Position numbers and translations under genes: made by a program. 33,305 nt of DNA. Source: Gemmatimonadota bacterium (GTDB lineage: Bacteria > Gemmatimonadota > Gemmatimonadetes > Gemmatimonadales > Gemmatimonadaceae). Shown here in pieces: positions 16,701-23,659 of the stretch. The DNA is taken from assembly GCA_026387895.1 (NCBI GenBank), contig JAPLKT010000122.1, positions 1 through 33,305 of the forward strand, written 5' to 3'. The notes beneath the pieces are model-generated. The model was not told where the DNA came from. It worked only from the letters and a program-made list of their open reading frames with translations, and did no database searches. Position 1 is the stretch's first letter. Each line of letters starts with the position of its first letter.

Positions 16701-16921
16701 ACAACAAGTTGGCGGCGCTCAACGGCAGCGTGGGCTCGGCGCCCGGCCGTCCGACGACGCAGGCTGTGCAGGTGTTCAATGAGCTCAACGGCAAGCTCGA
16801 CGTGCAGACCGGGCGCATGAAGAAGATTTACGCCGAGGATCTGAAGAAGTACAACGAGCTGTTGAAGAAGTACGGGCTGCCGGAGATTGATACCAAGCCA
16901 AAGCCAAAGTTGGCGATGTAA
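13748..16921 (+). CDS. Secreted BNR/VPS10-type beta-propeller protein (glycosyl hydrolase-like)
   Basis: A 1057-residue exported protein; signal peptide from GTG 13748 (arginines, then LYALFVTLLLPWSLVAQ). About eleven Asp-box/BNR motifs of the form (S/T)-x-D-x-G-x-(T/S)-(W/F) are spread over residues 50-700, such as FKTTDGGTTW, MSKDAGKTW, YRSDDGGNTW and ITKDNGKTW. These are typical of sortilin/VPS10 and sialidase-like propellers, and this family is often labelled glycosyl hydrolase without proof. A Gly/Arg-rich linker (GGGRGGRGGGG) near 755 leads to a C-terminal region with a beta-sandwich (NTFSWNLRYPD; APAGTYSVRM) and a helical tail. GTG 13748 is used because GGAG lies six bases upstream; the open frame to 13670 adds 26 residues ahead of the signal. 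GNAT starts two bases after the stop. Confidence 0.83.
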   Translation: MNTPARRSSLYALFVTLLLPWSLVAQSFDSLAFVGMRWREIGPFRGGRSVAVAGSDKRTNEYYMGTVGGGVFKTTDGGTTWQPTTDKYFGGTIGAIAVAASNPDIVWVGGGESDIRGNAAPGDGVWMSKDAGKTWTRNTFFDVKNHVNRVRIHPTNPDIIWIGVLGHAFGPNEQRGVFKTTDGGKSWKKVLYRNENVGISDLILDPNDPNILYAAFWNAYRTPWSLNSGGPGGGMFKSVDGGETWKEITANPGMPKGLWGKVGIAVSPAKSSRVWALIEAEEGGVYRSDDGGNTWAKINEDRKLRQRAWYYSRIVADPKDSNAVYAVNTGFYRSRDGGKTFPQSFNVPHGDNHDVWIAPSDPNRIINSNDGGANVSTNGGRTWTEQNFATAQMYHVATTNHFPYKICGAQQDNSTLCGPSRKAGAITINDWQDAGGGESGYIASSPLNPDIIFAGSYGGLLTRKDMRTGLTRDVNPWPDNPMGISSEDIKYKFQWTFPITFSPHDPKTMYVGGSNLFVTHDEGQSFQIMSPRLARNDPKTLGASGGPITKDQTGVETYGVVFTIAESPITKGVIWTGSDDGLVFITKDNGKTWKNITPKGLGDFARISLVEASHFAPGTAYLAANRYQQDDFAPYFFKTTDFGATWTPINTGIAESDFSRAIREDPEKKGLLYAGTEHGVWVSWDDGAHWQSMRLNLPLVPVHDLTIKDGDLIIATHGRSFYVFDDLSPIRQMTPASIANDANLYKPRDTYRVEWGGGRGGRGGGGAAPSGAVVYYTLAKGGQDVSLEFLDAQGKVIKAYSSKPDSSATPTPAAPADEDGPRPPAPVPVVPNKAGLNTFSWNLRYPDAVTFPGMILWAGDTRGPVAPAGTYSVRMRVGGGPAQTQTFKLKNDPRSTASAEDQLAQFTFLMKLRDRVSEANEAVISMRYVKSEIEDRLKKAPAAGVAELTSAGGALKTNVTGVEAEVYQIKNQSGQDPLNFPIKLNNKLAALNGSVGSAPGRPTTQAVQVFNELNGKLDVQTGRMKKIYAEDLKKYNELLKKYGLPEIDTKPKPKLAM

Positions 16922-16922
16922 G

Positions 16923-17435
16923 GTGGGGCTTCGTATACGCGATGCAGTGGTAGCGGATCACGCGGCGGTACTCGTGCTGAACAATGGCGCGGTACCGCAC
17001 GTGAACGCACTCGACGCGGCGCGGTTTGACGAGTTGGTGGGATACGCGATTTATTTTCGCGTGGCAGAGGACGAATCCGGCATTGCTGGGTTCGTCCTCT
17101 GTGTTGCTCCGGGGACGCCGTATTGGAGTGACAACTACGCGTGGTTCGCCGAGCGGTACGGCAACGCGCCAGAGGCGTTTGTGTATTTGGATCGTGTGGT
17201 GGTCGCTCCGCGCGCGCGGCGGAGTGGCGTGGGGCGCCTGTTGTATGCCGATCTCGAGCAGTTTGTGCGCGGTCGGTGGCCGCGCGTGACGCTCGAGGTG
17301 AATGTGCGGCCGCCGAACCCTACGTCGGTGGAGTTCCACCAGCGGATGGGATTTGTTGAGGTTGGCGTGCGCGAGTATGACGACGGCGCAGGCACTGCTT
17401 CGTATGCGGTCTCGATGATGGAACGCACGTTGTGA
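16923..17435 (+). CDS. GNAT family N-acetyltransferase
   Basis: A 170-residue acetyl-CoA-dependent acetyltransferase. It opens with the family pattern LRIRDAVVADHAAVLVLNN. The acetyl-CoA-binding motif A is VYLDRVVVAPRARRSGVGRL (R-x-x-G-x-G), followed by LEVNVRPPNPTSVEFHQRMG (motif B) and a final strand ASYAVSMME. The N-terminal architecture resembles uncharacterised GNATs that act on small molecules; the substrate is unknown. GTG 16923 is chosen because it starts just before the conserved LRIRDA and one base after the upstream stop, implying coupling; the ATG at 16887 would overlap that gene. A terminator follows at 17451. Confidence 0.87.
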   Translation: MGLRIRDAVVADHAAVLVLNNGAVPHVNALDAARFDELVGYAIYFRVAEDESGIAGFVLCVAPGTPYWSDNYAWFAERYGNAPEAFVYLDRVVVAPRARRSGVGRLLYADLEQFVRGRWPRVTLEVNVRPPNPTSVEFHQRMGFVEVGVREYDDGAGTASYAVSMMERTL

Positions 17436-17450
17436 TGGTTCGCATGCACG

Positions 17451-17487
17451 AGCGCCGCCCGTCGAGTGACGGGCGGCGCTTCTCGTT
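17451..17487. terminator. Terminator between GNAT and enoyl reductase genes
   Basis: Perfect 13-bp arms (17451-17463 AGCGCCGCCCGTC; 17468-17480) around GAGT, followed on the plus strand by TCTCGTT. The minus-strand tail (CGTGCATGCG) is not T-rich, so it serves mainly the plus-strand unit, although the hairpin lies between two convergent genes. Confidence 0.75.
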
Positions 17488-17501
17488 GCGGACCGCGCGG
17501 C

Positions 17502-18428
17502 TTACGGCTTCGCGACCGGATCGTAGGTGCCCGGGGTGTGGCGATCGACGGCGATTCCCATGGCGTGGAAGCCTTTGTCCACGTACATGGTGGTGCCGGT
17601 GATGCCGCTTGCCATTGGCGAGCAGAGGAACGCCGCGGCGTTGCCGACTTCTTGGGCGGTGAGCTTGTCTGTGATCGGGGAGTTCGCCTCGTAGTACGAG
17701 GTGAGAATCTCCACGATCCCGATAGCGCTCGCCGCACGTGAGGCCAGCGGGCCCGCGCTGATCGTATTCACACGCACACCGAAGAGACGCCCAGCTTCAT
17801 AGGCGAGCACGCGCGTATCGCTTTCCAGAGCGGCTTTGGCGGAGGACATGCCGCCGCCGTAGCCGGGCACGACGCGTTCGCCGGCCATGTACGACAGCGA
17901 GCAGAAGGCGCCGCCGTAGCGCGTGAGGGGGCCGAGGCGGTTGACCATACTGATCATGGAGTAGGCGCTCACGCCCATTGCGGCCAAGTAACCGGCGCGG
18001 CTGGTGTGGATGAGCGACTTTTTCACTTCGGGCCCGTTGGCGAGCGAGTGCACGACGATGTCGAGCGAGTTGGGGCCGAAGTCGGCTTCGATGGCTTTAC
18101 CCAGTCCGTCGATCGAGAAATCGCCGACGTCGCGGTACCGCTTGTTCTCGCGGACTTCGGCGGGGGTAAGCTCGAGGGTGTCGAAGGCGGCGTCGAGGGG
18201 GTAGATCTTCTCAAACTGCAGTAGGGATCCGTCGCTCATGCGACGGGAGTCGTCGATTTTTCCGCGGTCGATCAGGTTGCGGAAAATATTGAGCGCAGGG
18301 GGCCAAGTGGCCACGCAGACGGTGGCGCCCGCCTCGGCGAGTGCCTTGGCGATCGCAAATCCGAAGCCTTCGTCGTCGGCCACGCCGGCCACGAGGGCCC
18401 GGCGGCCGGTGAGGTCTATTTTGAGCAT
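17502..18428 (-). CDS. fabI: Enoyl-[acyl-carrier-protein] reductase (NADH), plant/chlamydial-type
   Basis: Reduces the trans-2-enoyl-ACP double bond in the last step of each fatty acid elongation cycle. The 308 residues carry the SDR fold: cofactor loop VAGVADDEGFGFAIAKALA (13-31), HSLANGPEVKKSL (127-139), and catalytic Tyr180, Tyr190 and Lys198 in YMAGERVVPGYGGGMSSAK, equivalent to Tyr188, Tyr198 and Lys206 of the Brassica enzyme. Compared with E. coli FabI (about 262 residues) it has the extra segment at about 43-100 (PPALNIFRNLIDRGK, SDGSLLQFEKIYPLDAAFD, VRENKRY) that is characteristic of plant, apicomplexan and chlamydial enzymes. ATG 18428 starts exactly at MLKIDLTGRRALV; the longer open frame crosses the upstream inverted repeat and is rejected. 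The gene stands alone, ended near the hairpin at 17451. Confidence 0.93.
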   Translation of the reverse strand: MLKIDLTGRRALVAGVADDEGFGFAIAKALAEAGATVCVATWPPALNIFRNLIDRGKIDDSRRMSDGSLLQFEKIYPLDAAFDTLELTPAEVRENKRYRDVGDFSIDGLGKAIEADFGPNSLDIVVHSLANGPEVKKSLIHTSRAGYLAAMGVSAYSMISMVNRLGPLTRYGGAFCSLSYMAGERVVPGYGGGMSSAKAALESDTRVLAYEAGRLFGVRVNTISAGPLASRAASAIGIVEILTSYYEANSPITDKLTAQEVGNAAAFLCSPMASGITGTTMYVDKGFHAMGIAVDRHTPGTYDPVAKP

Positions 18429-18457
18429 ACCAGTGATATGACAGGGGAGACGCTTTC

Positions 18458-18555
18458 GGGCAAGGGCTTGGGGGGATGGAACGCTCTTTCGTCGGCGTCT
18501 CAACCAACGGCGAGTTGGATGCGGTGATCCAGAATCCCACCCCAAGAGCTTGCCC
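18458..18555. repeat. 98-bp inverted-repeat element, possible structured RNA or regulatory hairpin
   Basis: Arms GGGCAAGGGCTTGGGG (18458-18473) and CCCCAAGAGCTTGCCC (18540-18555) pair at 14 of 16 positions, as two perfect 7-bp helices separated by a 2-base internal loop. Inside, CCAAC/GTTGG (18504-18508 and 18514-18518) or alternatively TGGAT/ATCCA can form a small hairpin, and ACGC/GCGT another. GAGACGC (18447-18453) can also pair with GCGTCTC (18495-18501), giving a competing fold. It fills the gap between the divergent fabI and wzx-like genes. No T tract follows either arm. Confidence 0.5.
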
Positions 18556-18577
18556 TATGGAGTAGTTTTCGGGTGGA

Positions 18578-19900
18578 ATGAAGACTTCGAACACCGTGGC
18601 ACCCTCGACGGAAGAACTCGCCGAACGTGCCTCCTCCCAGCCGTCAACGGACAGCGGTCGTGTGCGCGCCGACACGCGCCTGTCGCTGCTGGCCCATGGC
18701 ACCAGCCTGCTCGTGCCGTTGCTCACGGTGCCGTATTTGGCGCGCGTGCTTGGACGGGACGGATGGGGTGAGGTGCTCGTTATGCAATCGCTCGCGGCGT
18801 GGGCGATGCTGGCCCTCGATTTTGGATTCGACCTCTCAGCGACACGCTCGGCGGCTGCCGCTCGAGACGATGCGCGCGGACTCGACCGGATTGTGTCTGG
18901 TGTGCAGACCGCGAAGCTACTGGTGCTTGGCGCGGCGAGTGTGATTGCCGTTGTGCTCATGCTGATTATCCATCCTCAGCTGTCGGACTCCCGGATGCTG
19001 TTGTGGACGATTGCATTTGCGGTGGCGCGCGGGCTGAATCCGTTCTGGTACTTTCAGGGGACTGGCCAACTTCGGTTTGCACTCGTGGTTGAGACCTTTA
19101 CCAAAATCTCGGCTGCGGTATCGGTGTTTGTACTAGTGCTACTCCCCAGCGATGCCTGGCGCGTGCTCCAACTGCAGGCGCTCGGAGCCATTGCGTCGCT
19201 GACGCTGCTGAGTGCGGCGTTGGTTCGTGCGCGCCCAGCGGGGCGACTTGTCCTGATGGAAGGCTGGGCATCGCTGCGCGCGACGTTTCCACTGTTTTCC
19301 TTTCGTCTGTCATCGGGGCTCTACAACCAAGCGAATGCGTTGTTGATGGGGCGCGTTGCGGTGCAGTCGAGTGTCTCCATGTTTGGTGGTCCTGAGCGGC
19401 TGGTGCGATCCGTTCTCAACTTGCTGCAGCCCATCACGTTGGTGTTTATGCCGCGAGTGAGCCATCTGCACGCCAAGGATCCGCAGCGCGCGCATCAGGA
19501 AATTCGCAAGCTGTTAGTCGTGCTTGGCGGCGTCGGGACGGTGTTCGGACTCTGTCTTGCCGTCGCGGCACCGTTGGTTGTGCAGACGATGCTTGGGCCT
19601 GGCTATGAGGATGCGATTCCGGTGCTGCGCATTCTCGCGCTGCTTCCTCCGACAACTGCGGTCGGCACGGTGCTTGGCATGTATTGGGCTCTTCCATTTG
19701 GTCGGGAGCGCGCCTTTCTCGCTGCTGTTATGGCCGCGGGTGTGTGCAACCTCGCGATGGTGCCGATTATTGTGCCGCGGTTTGGCGCTCCCGGGATGGC
19801 GGTCAGTGCTGTCACCGCCGAAGTGATTGTGACGATCACGTTGGCGGTGCTGTATGTGCGTGATCGTGCTCGGCTGTTGGTGCCGCAGGAACGGCCGTGA
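18578..19900 (+). CDS. wzx: Wzx-type polysaccharide flippase (MOP superfamily)
   Basis: A 440-residue membrane protein with about 12 hydrophobic segments, expected to move undecaprenyl-linked repeat units across the inner membrane. Family pattern: HGTSLLVPLLTVPYLARVLG at the first segment, then GWGEVLVMQSLAAWAML and a mid-protein motif WYFQGTGQLRF (F-Q-G is typical of Wzx/RfbX). A ~35-residue hydrophilic N-terminal extension (Ser/Thr/Glu-rich) precedes the first membrane segment. ATG 18578 follows GGGTGGA closely. It is the first gene of a four-gene plus-strand operon; its stop overlaps the start of the next gene (TGATG). The symbol is by family and context; which glycan is moved is unknown. 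Confidence 0.85.
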   Translation: MKTSNTVAPSTEELAERASSQPSTDSGRVRADTRLSLLAHGTSLLVPLLTVPYLARVLGRDGWGEVLVMQSLAAWAMLALDFGFDLSATRSAAAARDDARGLDRIVSGVQTAKLLVLGAASVIAVVLMLIIHPQLSDSRMLLWTIAFAVARGLNPFWYFQGTGQLRFALVVETFTKISAAVSVFVLVLLPSDAWRVLQLQALGAIASLTLLSAALVRARPAGRLVLMEGWASLRATFPLFSFRLSSGLYNQANALLMGRVAVQSSVSMFGGPERLVRSVLNLLQPITLVFMPRVSHLHAKDPQRAHQEIRKLLVVLGGVGTVFGLCLAVAAPLVVQTMLGPGYEDAIPVLRILALLPPTTAVGTVLGMYWALPFGRERAFLAAVMAAGVCNLAMVPIIVPRFGAPGMAVSAVTAEVIVTITLAVLYVRDRARLLVPQERP

Positions 19901-20871
19901 TGACGACTACCGCCTCTGTCCCGATCATCGACGTCGTGTGCGCCACGTACAATGGTGTGCGGCATCTCGCGGCGTTTATGCAGAGCCTGCGAGCGCAAGA
20001 GGACGCGGCCTGGCGGGTGTGGTTTCGCGATGATGGGTCGGACGATGGCACACAGGACATCCTGCGTGAGTTCGCGAGTACGGATGCGCGTGTACAGGTC
20101 CTCGAGGACGGGCGCGGACGCCTTGGTGTGACGCATTCGTTTGGCGCGCTCCTGCAGCATGTGGCGAGCAGCGCAGAGTACGTGATGTGTGCCGATCAGG
20201 ACGATGTCTGGATGCCGCACAAGATGCGGATCTCGATGGCTCGCATGGGCGAGGCCGAGGCGCGGAGAGCGGGCCCGGTGCTCGTGCATACGGACCTTCG
20301 CGTTGTGGATGGAGAATTACGTCCAGTCGCTGATTCGTTTTGGGCATTGACGCACCTTCATCCCGAACCGGCAACGGTCCCGCGGATTGTGTTGCAGGGC
20401 CTTGTGACGGGCGCCACGGTACTGGTGAATGGTGCGCTGCTCGACCGCGCGCTCCCCGTGCCTAGTGAAGCTGTTATGCACGACTGGTGGATGGCGGCTG
20501 TTGCGGCGAGTTGTGGTGCCGTCGAGGCGATTCATGAGCCGACGGTGCTGTATCGGCAGCACGGGGAGAATGTGGTGGGGGCGGCACGTCCTGCGTGGGA
20601 GGGGGCGTGGCATCGTTTGCCGCAACGCGTGGGAACGGCCATCACGCGGTGTGACGCGGCGCGTCGTTCCATAAACGAGACCGCGTTCCAGGCCCGGGCG
20701 TTGGGCGCACGTGTTGGGTCGGTGATGGCTGCGGAGGATCGGCGCTTTGTGGCGGCCTATTCACGGATTCCCACGCTCGGAGTGTTCGCGCGGAAGTTGG
20801 CGATTCTGCGCTGGCGCTGCCGAGCGGAGTATGGAGTGCTGCGGAACTTCGGAATGTTGGTGCGCGGATGA
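19900..20871 (+). CDS. Glycosyltransferase family 2 (rhamnosyltransferase-like)
   Basis: A 323-residue GT-A fold enzyme that transfers a sugar from a nucleotide donor onto the lipid-linked repeat unit at the cytoplasmic membrane face. Nucleotide-binding N-terminus IDVVCATYNGVRHLAAFMQS (10-29), DDGSDDGT (44-51) and the metal-binding DQDDVWMPHK (99-108). The D-Q-D-D-V-W form is common in WfaP/rhamnosyltransferase-like GT2 proteins. HDWWMA and LYRQHGENVVG follow in the acceptor half, also typical of that group. ATG 19900 overlaps the preceding stop; GTG 19897 directly before it is the alternative. The stop overlaps the next start by four bases (ATGA). The sugar specificity is inferred only weakly. 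Confidence 0.88.
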   Translation: MTTTASVPIIDVVCATYNGVRHLAAFMQSLRAQEDAAWRVWFRDDGSDDGTQDILREFASTDARVQVLEDGRGRLGVTHSFGALLQHVASSAEYVMCADQDDVWMPHKMRISMARMGEAEARRAGPVLVHTDLRVVDGELRPVADSFWALTHLHPEPATVPRIVLQGLVTGATVLVNGALLDRALPVPSEAVMHDWWMAAVAASCGAVEAIHEPTVLYRQHGENVVGAARPAWEGAWHRLPQRVGTAITRCDAARRSINETAFQARALGARVGSVMAAEDRRFVAAYSRIPTLGVFARKLAILRWRCRAEYGVLRNFGMLVRG

Positions 20872-22151
20872 CCAACGCTCCCGTGAATCTGTCGCCCGTA
20901 CGCGGCCGTGACATACTGCTCACGCTGTGGATTGCGCTGCTTGGCGCGGACCGACTCGACCTGTTGGGTGGTGCGACGACATTTTCGCTCACGCCATTTC
21001 TCGCGCTGACCCCCGTTTTGGTCGTAAGCCTGCTGGTCGACCGCCTGCGGGCGCCGACGCGCCTTGACGTGCCGCGACCGATGATGCGCTACATCGTGCT
21101 GGTGTGCGCACTGGTTGTTGTCGCCGGGATTTCGGTCTTCGTGAGCCCTGATCCGTCGCTTTCCGCCCAGCGGACCTTCTTGATGGCGGTGCAGATCGTT
21201 GGGAGTCTAGCCGTTGTGCTGCTGCGTCCCGATGTGCGTGCGGACGCTGGACGGATGCTGCCGGGCGTCAAACTTGGACTGCTGGTGTTTCTGGGGTTCA
21301 ATGTGTTGCAGGGATTTGCGTTTTTATCGAAAGTTCCGCAGGACATTCACATTGGTCCGGTGGTGTTGCACACGATTGCATCGCAATACTCCGGGTTGAT
21401 TCCGCGTTTTTCAGGAAGTGCCTTCGATCCGAATCGCGGTGGGATCCTTCTGGTGTTTTATCTGGCGGTGTTGTTGCAGGCGCGGGAGTCGCTAAAGGTG
21501 AAAGCGCGATTCGGCGTGCCGTGGATTTTTCTGATTGTCGTGTTCCTGCTCGGCACCTTGTCCCGGTCGTCGTTGATCGCCGCGATGATTCTCGTCATCA
21601 TGACATTGTTGGAGCGGTCGCGCATTCGCTTGCACCCAGGCTCTGCACTTGTTGGTGCGATGATTGTACTCATGAGTGCCGCGTATCTTATGCTCGTTCC
21701 ACGGACGTTCGGAATCCTCGAACGTGCGAGCGCCCCATTTGCGACGCGATTCTCAGTAGCCGAAGGCTCCGCGCAGGGACATCTGGCGCTGCTCAAACGC
21801 GGCATGGCGGACGCAACATCCAGTGTGCCGACTGCAGCAATCGGGCGCGGATTCGGGAGTTCGCATGTGTTCTTGCAGGACCTATTTCCGGGGAGCCGGT
21901 ACGGCAACTACCACTCGCTGTACGTGTCGATGTTCGCGGAGAGTGGTATTGTGGCGTTGGCGCTTGTGCTGCTCATTGCGCTCGTCCCTGCGCTTCGTGC
22001 CGGGCCATACCGTCCGATGGTTGCCGCGCTCGCGCTCTTCAATGTATTCTACCAACTCACGACCGAGCCGCTCTTTTGGACGATTATGGCATTGAGCTGG
22101 AGCACCCTAGTGATTCATAGCGCGTCGCACGTACGACGGACGGAGGCGTGA
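20868..22151 (+). CDS. O-antigen polymerase/ligase-like (Wzy/WaaL) membrane protein
   Basis: A 427-residue polytopic protein with roughly 10-12 hydrophobic segments. Its middle carries SGSAFDPNRGGILLVFYL and GTLSRSSLIAAMIL, and the main periplasmic loop holds LKRGMADATS, AIGRGFGSSHVF and, at about 344, YGNYHSLYVSMFAESG; the His-containing H-S/N-x-Y turn is the hallmark of the Wzy_C/O-antigen ligase family. By position next to wzx and a wzz-like gene it is most likely the repeat-unit polymerase (Wzy), with a WaaL-type ligase as the alternative; the two cannot be told apart from sequence alone. Its start overlaps the upstream stop (ATGA) and its stop overlaps the next start (TGATG). Confidence 0.82.
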   Translation: MTNAPVNLSPVRGRDILLTLWIALLGADRLDLLGGATTFSLTPFLALTPVLVVSLLVDRLRAPTRLDVPRPMMRYIVLVCALVVVAGISVFVSPDPSLSAQRTFLMAVQIVGSLAVVLLRPDVRADAGRMLPGVKLGLLVFLGFNVLQGFAFLSKVPQDIHIGPVVLHTIASQYSGLIPRFSGSAFDPNRGGILLVFYLAVLLQARESLKVKARFGVPWIFLIVVFLLGTLSRSSLIAAMILVIMTLLERSRIRLHPGSALVGAMIVLMSAAYLMLVPRTFGILERASAPFATRFSVAEGSAQGHLALLKRGMADATSSVPTAAIGRGFGSSHVFLQDLFPGSRYGNYHSLYVSMFAESGIVALALVLLIALVPALRAGPYRPMVAALALFNVFYQLTTEPLFWTIMALSWSTLVIHSASHVRRTEA

Positions 22152-23659
22152 TGCGACTTTGGCGCGCGCTCACTCCGGTTCTCACGCGTTTGCGAATCGC
22201 TGCTGTGTTGGTGCTACTCGTGATTGTAGCGTGCGATCGTTGGGTCACGAGTCCTGTGCGGTACCATTCCGTGTCGGTAAAGGTGGCGAGTGCTCGTGGG
22301 GCGCCGGTTTCTGGGGTGAATCTGCTGCTCTATACCGGTCCGAGGCCAATGGGTTACGGAAAAACGGACGCTACCGGTGGCTATGTGTTCGCCGACGTGC
22401 CCGATGGCGAATACGGCGTGTTCGCCGACAGTCTTCCAGCTGGGTACCATGGGACAGAGGCCCTGATCGGCGGGCCGACTTCCAGACTTAGGGACGGATT
22501 GACGGTAAGCGCTACATCCAGCCCTGTCGTGTCACTCACGCTCGTGCAAGAAGGCCCCGGAACGGTCGACGTGCGCGTCACGAAGACTAGTGGCGGCGTA
22601 TTTTCCGGGATTCCTGTCAGTCTCAATGACAACTACGCGCACTGGCGCAGTGGACAGACAGACTCCACCGGCAAATACACCTTCACTGCCGTGCCCTTTG
22701 GGCTGTATTTCGCCAGCGTGGCGAATCCTGATCAGTTCGAAACACCGACATCGCCAACCCGGTTGTACAGTGATCCGATTGCAATCGACAGCGGTGCAAG
22801 CAAATCCGTGACAATGCAACTCTCGCCATGTACGGGTTCTGTTGCCGTTCGAGTGCTCGACGATGTCTCCGCCGGCGAAGCGGCGTTTCCCCTAAGACTT
22901 TATACGTCGATGGGGGTTCTTCAGGAAACCGTCACCGATGCATCGGGGACGCACACCTTTGCCAATCTGGAGTGCGGGTATTACGGCGTCTCCATCCGCC
23001 CCAAGGCAGGCTACAGCTATGTGGATGCGCCGGGGCTCGCTTACAACTCTGTACTCATCAGGCGCGGAACATTAACCACGTTCACGTACCGCGTCTTGCC
23101 GCCATGCACGGGTTCTGTTGCCGTTCGAGTGCTCGACGATGTCTCCGCCGGCGTAGCAGCGTTTCCCCTAAGACTTTATACGTCGACGGGGGTTCTTCAG
23201 GAAACCGTCACCGATGCATCGGGGACGTACACCTTTGCCAATCTGGCGTGCGGGGGGGATTACGGCGTCTCCATCCGCCCCAAGGCAGGCTACACCTATG
23301 TGGATGCGCTGGGGCTCGCTTACAACGGCGTACTCATCGAGCGCAGATCATTAACCACCTTCACATACCGCGTCTCGCCGCTATGCACGGGTTCTGTTGC
23401 CGTTCGAGTGCTCGGCGGCGATGGCTCCGGCGTAGCAGCGTTTCCCCTAAGACTTTATACGTCGACGGGGGTTCTTCAGGAAACCGTCACCGATGCATCG
23501 GGAACGTACACCTTTGCCAATCTGGCGTGCGGGGATTACGGCGTCTCCATCCGCCCCAAGGCAGGCTACACCTATGTGGATGAGCTGGGGCTCGCTTACA
23601 ACACCGTACTCATCGGGCGCGGAACATCAACCACGTTCACATACCGCGTCTCGCCCTAG
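22151..23659 (+). CDS. Lipoprotein with five beta-sandwich modules, three nearly identical
   Basis: A 502-residue protein with a lipoprotein signal (VLVLLVIVAC, Cys28). After it come five SpaA/carboxypeptidase-regulatory-like sandwich modules: two divergent ones (about 38-125, with KTDATGGYVFADVPDGEYG; about 130-226, with QTDSTGKYTFTAVPFGLY) and three near-identical ones starting at Cys227, Cys319 and Cys412. Each of the last three reads CTGSVAVRVL, LRLYTSxGVLQETVTDASGT, TFANLxCG, YGVSIRPKAGY, and ends TTFTYRV. ATG 22151 is chosen, with GGAGG four bases before it; it overlaps the stop of the polymerase gene, so the lipoprotein is coupled to wzy. Such modules usually act as rigid stalks in surface proteins. 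No known polysaccharide-locus protein of this layout is recognised; a role in holding or exposing the glycan is inference. Confidence 0.78.
   Translation: MRLWRALTPVLTRLRIAAVLVLLVIVACDRWVTSPVRYHSVSVKVASARGAPVSGVNLLLYTGPRPMGYGKTDATGGYVFADVPDGEYGVFADSLPAGYHGTEALIGGPTSRLRDGLTVSATSSPVVSLTLVQEGPGTVDVRVTKTSGGVFSGIPVSLNDNYAHWRSGQTDSTGKYTFTAVPFGLYFASVANPDQFETPTSPTRLYSDPIAIDSGASKSVTMQLSPCTGSVAVRVLDDVSAGEAAFPLRLYTSMGVLQETVTDASGTHTFANLECGYYGVSIRPKAGYSYVDAPGLAYNSVLIRRGTLTTFTYRVLPPCTGSVAVRVLDDVSAGVAAFPLRLYTSTGVLQETVTDASGTYTFANLACGGDYGVSIRPKAGYTYVDALGLAYNGVLIERRSLTTFTYRVSPLCTGSVAVRVLGGDGSGVAAFPLRLYTSTGVLQETVTDASGTYTFANLACGDYGVSIRPKAGYTYVDELGLAYNTVLIGRGTSTTFTYRVSP
22829..23104 (+). repeat. Lipoprotein tandem repeat, unit 1 (276 bp)
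   Basis: Encodes residues 227-318, starting at the Cys-Thr-Gly-Ser turn. It is the most diverged of the three units (TSMGVLQ, SGTHTF, LECGYYG, GYSYVDAPG) but still nearly identical to the others over long stretches. Confidence 0.93.
23105..23383 (+). repeat. Lipoprotein tandem repeat, unit 2 (279 bp)
   Basis: Encodes residues 319-411. A run of seven G (TGCGGGGGGGAT) gives one extra glycine (ACGGDYG) compared with four G in unit 3 (ACGDYG), an in-frame slippage mark inside the repeat. Confidence 0.93.
23384..23656 (+). repeat. Lipoprotein tandem repeat, unit 3 (273 bp)
   Basis: Encodes residues 412-502 up to the stop codon. It differs from unit 2 mainly in the loop after VAVRVL (GGDGSG in place of DDVSAG) and near LIGRGTSTTF. 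Confidence 0.93.

Noticed and set aside
22828..23583. 251-residue open frame overlapping the lipoprotein repeats in another plus frame
   Set aside because: It stays open only because the repeat unit length is a multiple of three and lacks stops in that frame in every copy; it has no start signal and its product is Arg/Cys-rich without known features.
22829..23656. CRISPR array
   Set aside because: Units are ~276 bp, coding and contiguous, with no spacers.
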